From the NCBI GenBank assembly GCA_021795355.1, contig JAJYPL010000013.1, positions 1 through 34,315 of the forward strand: a DNA stretch of 34,315 nucleotides. The letters run 5' to 3'. This DNA is from a bacterium (GTDB taxonomy: Bacteria > SZUA-79 > Acidulodesulfobacterales > Acidulodesulfobacteraceae). The position numbers were made by a program, and so were the translations under genes. Below the pieces are notes generated by a model. It made no database searches, was not told the DNA's origin, and worked only from the letters and a program-made list of their open reading frames with translations. How positions within the stretch are numbered: the stretch's first letter is position 1; each line of letters starts with the position of its first letter. Positions 1 through 7,536 of the stretch are shown one piece after another.

Positions 1-74
1 CTCTTTAGTGCCTCCTTCTGTTGGTTATGATTAATTCTACAGAAGAAGATTATAAATTAATTTAGCTTTAAAGA

Positions 75-126
75 GGGGGTCAATTTTAAATGACGAAAGG
101 GGTCAATTCTATTTTACGATTTACAT
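75..126. mobile_element. Probable end of an IS21-family element (tandem terminal repeats)
   Basis: Two tandem copies of a roughly 22-base unit occur at 75-96 and 97-119. Both begin with a G run followed by GTCAATT and end in a TNACGA-like motif. IS21-family elements carry several such G-run/GTCAATTTTAAA/TGACG repeats inside their ends. No transposase gene is visible in the 74 bases before the repeats, so either the body lies outside the window to the left or this is a remnant. The outer boundary near 126 is a guess based on a CA dinucleotide. Confidence 0.4.
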
Positions 127-572
127 AAATATTCGTTTTTTTCTGAATCTATTTGAAGAAGTATAAATAGTTTTTGATCTGATGCATAGGCGGGCAAATA
201 GTTCCTATGTAATTTTATTTTAAAATCAAACATAATTTATTTTTATTCTATAAAGTAAAGTAGTTAAGTATTTAATTAACTTTAATTTAAGTTATAAATA
301 TTAATTTTCTATATAGATTATATCATATATTTTTTAAATAAAACTAAATCAGCAATACAAAAATAACCCGCAAATGCAGACGGGAGTATAAAAAATAAAT
401 AAACCTTTTTGTAAAAAAAATGCTCAAAAGTTAAATAAAGTAAATGTATACCGGGTAAAACGTAACTATTAAAAAAGTTTTCTCGATCCTTAAAGTATTT
501 GCCTTGAAAGGCGGTTAAACGCCGCCTGAACGCAAAGCAGATAAAAATAGCTGCTGATGAAGCTAAGAAATA

Positions 573-601
573 TTGCCCGATATAATAAAATCTTGTATAA
601 T
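573..601 (+). promoter_or_regulatory. Predicted sigma70-type promoter for the gene at 650
   Basis: A TTGCCC -35 element (573-578) and a perfect TATAAT -10 element (596-601) are separated by 17 bases. The predicted start of transcription gives a leader of about 40 bases. That leader contains a G-rich ribosome binding site 6-12 bases before the ATG at 650. Confidence 0.55.
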
Positions 602-649
602 ATACATATCATTAATTAATATATTAATTTAATATTAGGGGGGAATGTA

Positions 650-1480
650 ATGTCGAGGGTTATATTTTTGCGCCTGTTAATAGGAATATTCGGCATTTTA
701 TTTATAGTTCTCACATTTTGGTTAGGCGCATATTTCCATTTAAACGTTTCCACAAAAATAGTAATCGTATTGGCTTTTGCATTAGCAGTTATTCTTGCGG
801 AAATTGTAATAGCCATCGATAATCTTGAAAAAAGATTAAAGGCCGCCTTTCCGTCGCTGGAGCTTCCCCTAAGGGAACAAATCGCTATTAATGAAACTAT
901 AATGCTGTATAACAAGCTTAAAAAGAAAAAATCGGATATTTCGACGCAAATAGCTATAGAAGATTTTGAAAAAATTCATACCCTCTTAAAGCAGGCGGAA
1001 AAAGGCGGAGATTTTATTTTTCACGATATTTACGCCGCTAAATTAATTGTATTGAAAGAATTAAAACCGGGGCAGTCGTTTAAGGTTGTAAGCAATCTTA
1101 TAGAACCGTTTTATTGGGGATACGGCAAGGATGTGACCGAACATACGCAGCAAAATTACAGGCAGGCAAAAAGAGGCGTTCATATCGAACGAGTATTTCT
1201 TTTAAAGAACGAGGATGATTTTACCAAAATGAAAGAAATTATGGATGAACAGGCAAAAAATAATATCGATGTATTTTACGTTTTTCAAAACGAATTAGAT
1301 AAAATGTTGCCGTACGCCAGTTTTGCGATATCCGAAGAATTATCTATAGGGATAATTTCACATAGGGAAGATTTATTGGGAAAGATTACCATAACGTCTA
1401 ATAACCAAATAATCATGGAACTTGCCTGGCAATTCGATATCATTAAAAAACAATCAAAGAAGTTAAATGCGGCAAAATAA
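650..1480 (+). CDS. Unknown protein with two N-terminal membrane segments and a soluble C-terminal domain
   Basis: I do not recognise this 276-residue protein. The first 60 residues form two hydrophobic segments (about 5-28 and 35-58), so it should be anchored in the inner membrane. A charged, helix-rich linker follows (about 60-125, KKKKSD, EKIHTLL). The last 140 residues look like a mixed alpha/beta soluble domain. The stretch KRGVHIERVFLLKNEDD (about residues 174-190) is of the kind seen in phospholipase-D-like or sensor domains that follow regulatory modules, but no catalytic HKD motif is present. The start is supported by the G-rich ribosome binding site and an upstream promoter. It appears monocistronic, with a 171-base gap before the next gene. 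Function is unknown. Confidence 0.75.
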   Translation: MSRVIFLRLLIGIFGILFIVLTFWLGAYFHLNVSTKIVIVLAFALAVILAEIVIAIDNLEKRLKAAFPSLELPLREQIAINETIMLYNKLKKKKSDISTQIAIEDFEKIHTLLKQAEKGGDFIFHDIYAAKLIVLKELKPGQSFKVVSNLIEPFYWGYGKDVTEHTQQNYRQAKRGVHIERVFLLKNEDDFTKMKEIMDEQAKNNIDVFYVFQNELDKMLPYASFAISEELSIGIISHREDLLGKITITSNNQIIMELAWQFDIIKKQSKKLNAAK

Positions 1481-1651
1481 CCGCCCTTTCGATAAAGGTT
1501 TGCGACTCAAAAGATAGCTTGTAAGTTTATGGCGCAACTGAACGCCTGTTTCGATTTTAACTGTTCACATATTACTAAAATTTGGCATCGTAATTAAACA
1601 ACGCAAATAATGAAATAATTGGGATATTAACCGCTATCCAAAAATATAAAT

Positions 1652-2548
1652 ATGCATTTTTTAAATCTAATTATCATATATTTCACGCTTTTTATAACTG
1701 CTCTTTTAGTCGGCATAATAGGAAACGCTATAGGCATCGGCGGCGGTATATTATTAGTTCCTTTTTTTATATTCTATATGCATTTGTCTCCGTTAGAATC
1801 AAGCGGCTTATCGCTTTTTACAATAATGATAAGCACTGCAGGCGGCTCATACATTTTTTACAAAGACAGAGCTATTGACAGGCATCTTTTTATAATGGTT
1901 TCTATTCCTGCGCTGATAGGCATTATAGCAGGTTCGGTTTTAAGCAATTACATTCCTACAAATCAATTTAAATGGATTTTTTCGATAATAGTAATAGGCA
2001 TAGGAATATTTTCTCTAATTGCGACAAAAAAACAGGCGGCAGTTAAAATTAATTATTGCGATAAACAGGGCGAAGATGCATTAAAAAATAACAAAATCGA
2101 TAGTAAAAGTTATTTTAGCGGGCATATAAGAAAAAAGCATAAAGAGACGAACGGAACTGCATACGATTACGAAATAAAAAGTCCTGTTGCCATAAACGTC
2201 TTTTCTTTAATAGCCGGTTTCGTTTCAGGCTTTATAGGAATCGGCATAGGAGGAATAACAGGAACTTTTTTGACCGCCGTCGAGCAAATACCTCCGAGAA
2301 TTGCATTTTCGACCATTATATCTATTATGGCAATTATTTCTTTAATCGGCGGACTAATTCATTTTTACTACATTAAGAACCCCTTTAATTTAGCTGTTTA
2401 TATTATACCCTTAGGAGTAGGCGCATTAATCGGCTCTAAAGCAGGAGCTTATATTTCCAAAAATTCCGCAGCTAAAACATTAAGAATTTATCAGGGTACA
2501 TTTATAATTTTACTGGGGATTTTAATGTTAGCGGTTTCTATTATATAA
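1652..2548 (+). CDS. TSUP-family anion exporter (TauE/SafE-like)
   Basis: This is a 298-residue polytopic membrane protein of the sulfite exporter TauE/SafE (TSUP) family, whose members move sulfite, sulfoacetate or related sulfur anions across the inner membrane. It has the family's two-fold repeat: a glycine-rich GIGGGILLVPF motif in the first half (about 28-38) and its counterpart GFIGIGIGGITGTF in the second half (about 193-206), each inside a hydrophobic hairpin. About eight membrane segments are visible. A hydrophilic linker at about 126-178, rich in Lys, Asn and Asp, separates the halves and is longer than I would expect. The ribosome binding site before the ATG is weak. It converges with the formate dehydrogenase gene, with a gap of only 37 bases. 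The substrate cannot be read from the sequence. Confidence 0.85.
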   Translation: MHFLNLIIIYFTLFITALLVGIIGNAIGIGGGILLVPFFIFYMHLSPLESSGLSLFTIMISTAGGSYIFYKDRAIDRHLFIMVSIPALIGIIAGSVLSNYIPTNQFKWIFSIIVIGIGIFSLIATKKQAAVKINYCDKQGEDALKNNKIDSKSYFSGHIRKKHKETNGTAYDYEIKSPVAINVFSLIAGFVSGFIGIGIGGITGTFLTAVEQIPPRIAFSTIISIMAIISLIGGLIHFYYIKNPFNLAVYIIPLGVGALIGSKAGAYISKNSAAKTLRIYQGTFIILLGILMLAVSII

Positions 2549-2585
2549 ATTACAAAAACATTGGAAATATCGTAAAACACATTTA

Positions 2586-5558
2586 TTAAAATATCGCTTT
2601 TTTTATAGCGGTTTTAAAACTTTTTTCGTCGCAGGCGTAGATCTCGAAAAGTTTTTTGCGCAAAAACGGTTCCCAGTATTTATTGACGTGGTTTTGAATT
2701 TCTTCCGCCGCAATTTCCGGAGGATACGGAGCAAAAATTTTGCAGATGTCCAAAAACATAGACTTAATTTCTTCGTCTCCTTTAAATAAAGGATTGTAAT
2801 TCCTTGAAGCAAAAGGAGCGTCAGCTTTGCTTATAGCTACCGCCGTTACTTTATATTCGGGGGTTTCGGTTGACCAGTCGGCATATTCGCTGGTTAAAAC
2901 ATTGGTTTTAAATTCCGGAAAGTGGAAGGTAGTGGCTACGACCCTTTTCATAACTCGTTTGCTGATTTTTGCGTTAAGGGTAACCGAACCCTTTTTGCTT
3001 TTTACTGTCACTAAACTGCCGTCCGCTATCGATAAAATTTCTGCATCTTCTTGGGAAATCTCCAAAACGTCTTGTCCGTACCATAAACTGTTAAAACTTC
3101 TGCGGGTATTATTTGAACAGTTGTACTGGAAAAGATTTCTGACGGTAGTCAGAATAAAAGGGTATTCTTCAGATATAAAATCTTTGGAGCCTATATGCTT
3201 CGTTATAGTAAATCTGCCTTTGCCTCTTACGAACTTCTCTGTATGCAAAATAGGAGTTCCTTCCGGGTTTTCGGAATTAACCGGCCACTGAATTGAACCT
3301 TTTTTATCGAGCAATTCATAGCTAAGCCCCGAAAACTGCTGGGTAGTAATCGCAATTTCATCCATTATTTCCGAAGAATTATAATAATACATATTATAGC
3401 CTAACGATTTTGAAAGTCCGGATATTACCTGCCAGTCCTGCAAACCGGCAACCGGCTCTATGACTTTTCTTACTCGCTGCACCCTTCTTTCCCAGTTTGT
3501 AAAAGTGCCGTCTTTTTCTAAAAAAGAAGAACCCGGTAGTATGGCGTGGGCATATTCCGCTGTTACGGTTTTAAACAAATCGTGGACGACTACCGTATCC
3601 ATATTTTTTAAAGATTCTATTATTCTGTTTGAGTCAGGATCAGTTTGAACTATGTCTTCACCCATTATATATATGCCTTTAAATCTGCCTTCCAACCCGC
3701 CCCTTAACATATCGGGAAGCCTCATGCCGGGTGCGCCGTCCAATTTTACGTTCCAAATTTTTTCAAATAAAGCCCTCGTCTTTTCGTCGGAAATATGCCT
3801 GTAGCCAGGCAATGTCGAAGGCTCTGCCCCCATGTCCGCCGCTCCCTGAACGTTGTTCTGCCCCCTTAAAGGAGAAACACCCGCTCCTTTTCTGCCTATA
3901 TTTCCAGTTGCCATAGCTAAATTCGCTATTGCAAGAACTCCGGTAGAACCCTGCAGATGTTCGGTTACTCCGAGACCGTAAAAAATAGACGCGGCTGACG
4001 CTTCCGCATAAAGCCGGGCAGCTCCTTCGATATATTCTATGGGAACGCCGCTGATTTTCGATGCGGCTTTCGGCGAGTTAGATTCGTCAAGTATAAAATC
4101 CGCCCATAATTTAAATGATTCTTCGTCGCATCTCGATCCTATAAAATCTTTTTTAATTAAATTTTCTTTTAAAATATGGTGCGCCATAGAATTAAGAAGT
4201 ATCACGTTAGTTCCCGGAAGCGGCCTTAAGTGGTAGCTGGCGGCTATGTGGGGCGACTTTGCAACCTCGGTTTTCCTTGGGTCTATCACTATAAGTTTTG
4301 CTCCGGAACGAGCCGCCTGTCTTATAAAAGAACCTACGACGGGATGAGCTTCCGTAGGATTAGAGCCGATTATCATTATAACGCCTGCGTGTAAAACGGA
4401 ACTTAAATCCTGCGTTCCCGCGCCCGTCCCGAAAGCGACGCCGAGACCGTAACCCGTAGGCTGATGGCAAACTCTGGCGCATGTATCTATGTTATTATTA
4501 TGAAAAGCCGCCCTGACGAGTTTCTGCATCAAGTAATTTTCTTCGTTGGTACATCTTGACGAACTGATTGCGCCTACGGCGTTTATTCCGTATTTATGCT
4601 GGATATTTTTAAATCTTTCGGCGATAAAGCTGAAGGCTTCTTTCCACGCAGCCTCCCTGAAAGGTAAACCGATATTTTCCCTTATTAGCGGGTACTTAAG
4701 CCTCTCTGCGCTTTTGACGTAGCCGAAAGAAAACCTGCCTTTAATACAGGAACGCCCATAATTTGAAAGGCTGTCGTCCGCAGGAACCGCCCTAATAATG
4801 CTATCTCCTTTCGTTTCGACGTTAAAAGAGCATCCGACTCCGCAGTAGCCGCATGTCGTTCCGGTACTTTTAAAAGGTTTGCCGTAATCTGCAACTCCTT
4901 TTTCGATAAGCGCGCCCGTAGGACAAGCTTTTACGCAGGCGCCGCAAGAAACGCATTCGGAATTAAAAAAACTGCCGTCTTTGCCCCACCCCGCTTTTAT
5001 AACGGAATTAAAGCCCCTTCCGGAGACTGTAAGCGCAAAATTACCCTGAATTTCTGCGCAAGCCCTGACGCATCTTGCGCATACTATGCATCTTTTAGGG
5101 TCGAATAAAAAATATGGGTTTGAATTATCTATAGAAAGGTTAAGGTGGCTTTTTCCCCTGAATCTTATTCCGTTTAAATCAAAATAAGACGCCGCCTTTT
5201 GAAGTTCGCAAAGACCGTTTTTAAAACAGGTCAGGCAGTCGTTTGGATGGTCTGAAAGGTACAACTCCATTAAAGTCTTTTTTAAAGAAAAAAGTTCGTC
5301 GGAAACAGTCTTTATTTTAATGCCGTCTTCTGTATATAAGGAGCAGGAAGCGAAATATCCTTTCCTGCCTTCGACTATAACTCCGCAAAGCCTGCAGGAA
5401 CCATACGGCAATAAATCTTTATAATCGCAAAGTGCAGGAATATATACGCCGTTTTGTTTAGCCGCCCGAAGTACCGTAATTCCTTTATCCGCTTTAACGG
5501 TTTTGCCGTCAATTTCTATCGTAATTTTTTCCGGATCGTTTTGTTTTTCGCCGTTCAT
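2586..5558 (-). CDS. fdhA: NAD-dependent formate dehydrogenase alpha subunit with fused delta-like C-terminus
   Basis: This 990-residue subunit oxidises formate (or reduces CO2) at a Mo/W bis-pterin site and passes electrons to the NuoEF-like partner encoded directly upstream (gap 21 bases). The N-terminus is NuoG-like. It has a [2Fe-2S] domain (Cys44, 55, 58, 72), a cysteine-ligated cluster segment (DHPNDCLTCFKNGLC, 103-117) and two ferredoxin clusters (Cys157/160/163/167 and Cys202/205/208/212). The catalytic part follows with its own [4Fe-4S] site (Cys236, 239, 243, 271). The active-site motif is RVCHQPT, with Cys364 and His365, so the metal ligand is cysteine rather than selenocysteine. 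Residues 929-990, with a HVNKYWEPFLRKKL core, resemble the separate delta subunit FdsD of NAD-linked formate dehydrogenases, fused here to alpha. No TAT signal is seen, so it is cytoplasmic. Confidence 0.92.
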   Translation of the reverse strand: MNGEKQNDPEKITIEIDGKTVKADKGITVLRAAKQNGVYIPALCDYKDLLPYGSCRLCGVIVEGRKGYFASCSLYTEDGIKIKTVSDELFSLKKTLMELYLSDHPNDCLTCFKNGLCELQKAASYFDLNGIRFRGKSHLNLSIDNSNPYFLFDPKRCIVCARCVRACAEIQGNFALTVSGRGFNSVIKAGWGKDGSFFNSECVSCGACVKACPTGALIEKGVADYGKPFKSTGTTCGYCGVGCSFNVETKGDSIIRAVPADDSLSNYGRSCIKGRFSFGYVKSAERLKYPLIRENIGLPFREAAWKEAFSFIAERFKNIQHKYGINAVGAISSSRCTNEENYLMQKLVRAAFHNNNIDTCARVCHQPTGYGLGVAFGTGAGTQDLSSVLHAGVIMIIGSNPTEAHPVVGSFIRQAARSGAKLIVIDPRKTEVAKSPHIAASYHLRPLPGTNVILLNSMAHHILKENLIKKDFIGSRCDEESFKLWADFILDESNSPKAASKISGVPIEYIEGAARLYAEASAASIFYGLGVTEHLQGSTGVLAIANLAMATGNIGRKGAGVSPLRGQNNVQGAADMGAEPSTLPGYRHISDEKTRALFEKIWNVKLDGAPGMRLPDMLRGGLEGRFKGIYIMGEDIVQTDPDSNRIIESLKNMDTVVVHDLFKTVTAEYAHAILPGSSFLEKDGTFTNWERRVQRVRKVIEPVAGLQDWQVISGLSKSLGYNMYYYNSSEIMDEIAITTQQFSGLSYELLDKKGSIQWPVNSENPEGTPILHTEKFVRGKGRFTITKHIGSKDFISEEYPFILTTVRNLFQYNCSNNTRRSFNSLWYGQDVLEISQEDAEILSIADGSLVTVKSKKGSVTLNAKISKRVMKRVVATTFHFPEFKTNVLTSEYADWSTETPEYKVTAVAISKADAPFASRNYNPLFKGDEEIKSMFLDICKIFAPYPPEIAAEEIQNHVNKYWEPFLRKKLFEIYACDEKSFKTAIKKAIF

Positions 5559-5579
5559 TTCTTTGTATATAATTAAATT

Positions 5580-7373
5580 TTAGGCTTCCATAATTTCATT
5601 CTTAAAATAAGTCAAAAGGCTTCTTAAGGGCATATGAACGCCCGCTCCGAAAGCGCATAAAGACAAATATTTCATAGACTCAAGAATTTCGTCTATTATT
5701 TTTAAATTTTCTTCTGCATTTTGCTTCTTTAAAGCTCTTTCAAACAATTCTTTCAGCCTCACCGTCCCGATCCTGCAGGGAGCGCATTTTCCGCACGATT
5801 CGTCTATAAAAAAATCTAACGCATTTAACAGCCTGTATTTAAAATCGGTTTCGCCGCCGAAAACTACGACTCCTCCGTGGCCAAGCAATCCGCCTTTGCC
5901 GGAAACGCTTTCATAGGAAAGACCTAAACTTAAAAACTCTTCGTTTAAAGGAAAGTAAGCGCCAAGAGGTCCGCCTATCTGAACCGCTTTAGTATTGCTC
6001 TCTGCATCCGCAAGATTTAACAGCTCCCTTAAGGTTACGCCGAAAGGAAGTTCAAAAATTCCAGGGTTTTTAACGGCTCCGGAAACTTGAAAAGGCATCG
6101 TGCCTTTTGAATTTTCCGTTCCTAAAGACAAAAAAATTTCTAAATTCGGTTCGTCTTTTATAATATAAGCCGCATAAGCAAAAGTAAGCACGTTATTAAT
6201 AACGGTGGGGTTCCCGTATAATCCCTTCACTGCAGGTACCGGCGGTCTCTGCCTTACCGTCCCCTTTTTATTTTCAATGCTCTCCATAAGGGCGGTTTCT
6301 TCCCCGCATAAGTAGCTTCCCGCTCCAGTAATTAAATCTATATTAAATTTAAAACCGGAGCCTAAAATATCGCCTCCCAAATAACCGCCGTCTTTTAATC
6401 TTTCAAGAGCACTTTCGATTATACTCTTAACCGCCATATATTCGGCTCTTAAATATATGCAGCCGTATTCCGCTCCGGTTAGTAAACCGGCAATAATTAT
6501 TCCTTCAATAACAGAAAAAGGGTCGTTCTCTAAAATAATCCTGTCCGCATATGCTCCGGAATCCCCTTCGTCGGCATTGCATATTATATACTTAACATCC
6601 GATTTTTCTTTAAAAACCGTTTCCCATTTAATTCCGGCAGGAAACCCCGCCCCTCCCCTGCCTCTTAGTTTAGAGCGTTTTAATTCGCCTATAAAAAACT
6701 GTTTTCCAGATTCTCCGCCGGCTTTTACGCCTTCTATAACCCTTTTTAAAGCGCCGAATCCGCCCGAATTTACATAATCGCCGATAGATACGGTATTTAA
6801 ACTTCCGCATCTTTCAAATATTAAAGATTTAACTGGGTCAGGCTTCTTAACGAGATATGCAGATTTAAGTTCTGATAGGTTTTGCAATTTATTAAATTCT
6901 AAAGCGTTTATAATTTCGTCGAAAGTTTCCGGGGTAACTTTTTCGTATAGAATACCGTCCGCTTTGACCGCCGGTGAAGCCGCGCAATGTCCGAAACAAT
7001 AAACGTAATCCAGAAAATACTTTCCGTCGGGGCTGTATTTGCCGAAATCTATATTTAAACTTGTTTTTATATGTTCCAGTAACCTTTTTGAACCTGCCGC
7101 TTCGCAGCTTTCCGACCTGCATACGACGATTTTACGATACGGATTAGCGGCTGCCTCTGGTTCTTTGTTATAATTTCTGAAAAAACTAAGAAATCCGTAA
7201 ACTTCCGCCTTTGAAATATTCAGGCTTTCAGAAATCTGTAAAACCGCTTCACCGGGTATATAGCCGAGATCTTCGTTTATGCCGTTTAATATATAAAATA
7301 AAGCTCCCTGCCTGCCTTCAGCCTCTTTAATTATATGCGAAATCGTTATGTTTATATTTTTATCTTCCATCAT
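5580..7373 (-). CDS. Fused NuoE-NuoF-type diaphorase of formate dehydrogenase (gamma-beta fusion)
   Basis: This flavoprotein would transfer electrons from the formate dehydrogenase alpha subunit to NAD+. Numbering is from the ATG at 7373 (597 residues). Residues 1-160 are a NuoE/FdsG-like thioredoxin-fold [2Fe-2S] domain with Cys85, 90, 126 and 130. Residues about 185-597 are NuoF/FdsB-like, with the FMN/NADH motif GRGGAGFPAG (238-247), NADEGDSGAYADR (266-278) and the [4Fe-4S] ligands CGKCAPC (527-533) plus Cys573. The reading frame stays open upstream to 7469, but that extension would start at TTG and translates a mobile repeat and a palindrome, so I place the start at the ATG pair 7373/7370. 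No clear Shine-Dalgarno precedes it. The gene is followed after 21 bases by the alpha subunit and is probably cotranscribed with it. Confidence 0.9.
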   Translation of the reverse strand: MMEDKNINITISHIIKEAEGRQGALFYILNGINEDLGYIPGEAVLQISESLNISKAEVYGFLSFFRNYNKEPEAAANPYRKIVVCRSESCEAAGSKRLLEHIKTSLNIDFGKYSPDGKYFLDYVYCFGHCAASPAVKADGILYEKVTPETFDEIINALEFNKLQNLSELKSAYLVKKPDPVKSLIFERCGSLNTVSIGDYVNSGGFGALKRVIEGVKAGGESGKQFFIGELKRSKLRGRGGAGFPAGIKWETVFKEKSDVKYIICNADEGDSGAYADRIILENDPFSVIEGIIIAGLLTGAEYGCIYLRAEYMAVKSIIESALERLKDGGYLGGDILGSGFKFNIDLITGAGSYLCGEETALMESIENKKGTVRQRPPVPAVKGLYGNPTVINNVLTFAYAAYIIKDEPNLEIFLSLGTENSKGTMPFQVSGAVKNPGIFELPFGVTLRELLNLADAESNTKAVQIGGPLGAYFPLNEEFLSLGLSYESVSGKGGLLGHGGVVVFGGETDFKYRLLNALDFFIDESCGKCAPCRIGTVRLKELFERALKKQNAEENLKIIDEILESMKYLSLCAFGAGVHMPLRSLLTYFKNEIMEA

Positions 7374-7382
7374 TTTATTAAC

Positions 7383-7411
7383 ACGGGGATGGAATTTAAT
7401 TCCATCCCCGT
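7383..7411. promoter_or_regulatory. Perfect 14-bp-arm palindrome just before the NuoE-NuoF start codon
   Basis: Arms 7383-7396 and 7398-7411 (core GGGGATGGAATT) are exact reverse complements around one central base. The element ends 10 bases before the ATG at 7373 on the minus strand. It could fold in the mRNA leader, act as a protein-binding dyad or be the 3' hairpin of the upstream merA transcript. There is no T run after it, so an intrinsic terminator is not well supported. Confidence 0.55.
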
Positions 7412-7423
7412 CACAAATTAGAC

Positions 7424-7533
7424 AATGAGATTGGTTAGCTTCGCTGGACTTCGTCCGCTTCGCTCGCAATGACTATTTGCGCAGTCATTGTCAGTACTAC
7501 AGACGACGTCAAGCGAAGCTGACCAATCTCATT
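7424..7533. repeat. MITE-like palindromic repeat, copy A
   Basis: Terminal inverted arms at 7424-7445 and 7512-7533 match over 22 bases with one mismatch (AATGAGATTGGT.AGCTTCGCT). Inner inverted segments CAATGAC/GTCATTG extend the foldback. The minus strand reads GTCATTGCGAGCGAAGCGGA and later CAATCTC, the same family as the copy at 13790-13903. It lies 3 bases past the merA stop codon. It encodes nothing itself, and a full-length parent transposon is not seen in the window. Confidence 0.75.
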
Positions 7534-7536
7534 TTA

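Larger units (their letters stand above)
1..649. other. Non-coding stretch before the first gene
   Basis: I see no credible gene here. The stretch is very AT-rich. It holds a pair of IS21-end-like direct repeats (75-119), small hairpins (185-209 with CATAGG/CCTATG arms; 367-384 with CCCG/CGGG arms; 510-526 with GGCGG/CCGCC arms) and a good sigma70-like promoter just before the first gene. The hairpin region at 500-570 lies upstream of that promoter, so it would not be in the mRNA leader of the following gene. Confidence 0.6.

Noticed and set aside
500-570. Possible riboswitch or ribozyme: hairpin GGCGG/CCGCC, GAACGCAAAGC (resembling the c-di-GMP-I core) and GCTGATGA (resembling fluoride riboswitch or hammerhead cores)
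   Set aside because: The remaining consensus parts and pairings of each class are missing, and the best promoter for the next gene lies downstream of the element, so it would not be in that mRNA.
4461-4475. Selenocysteine site in the formate dehydrogenase
   Set aside because: The active-site codon is a cysteine codon (RVCH), with no in-frame TGA.
7374-7469. N-terminal extension of the NuoE-NuoF fusion
   Set aside because: It would start at TTG within a mobile repeat and translate a palindrome; NuoE-like sequence begins only after the ATG pair at 7373/7370.
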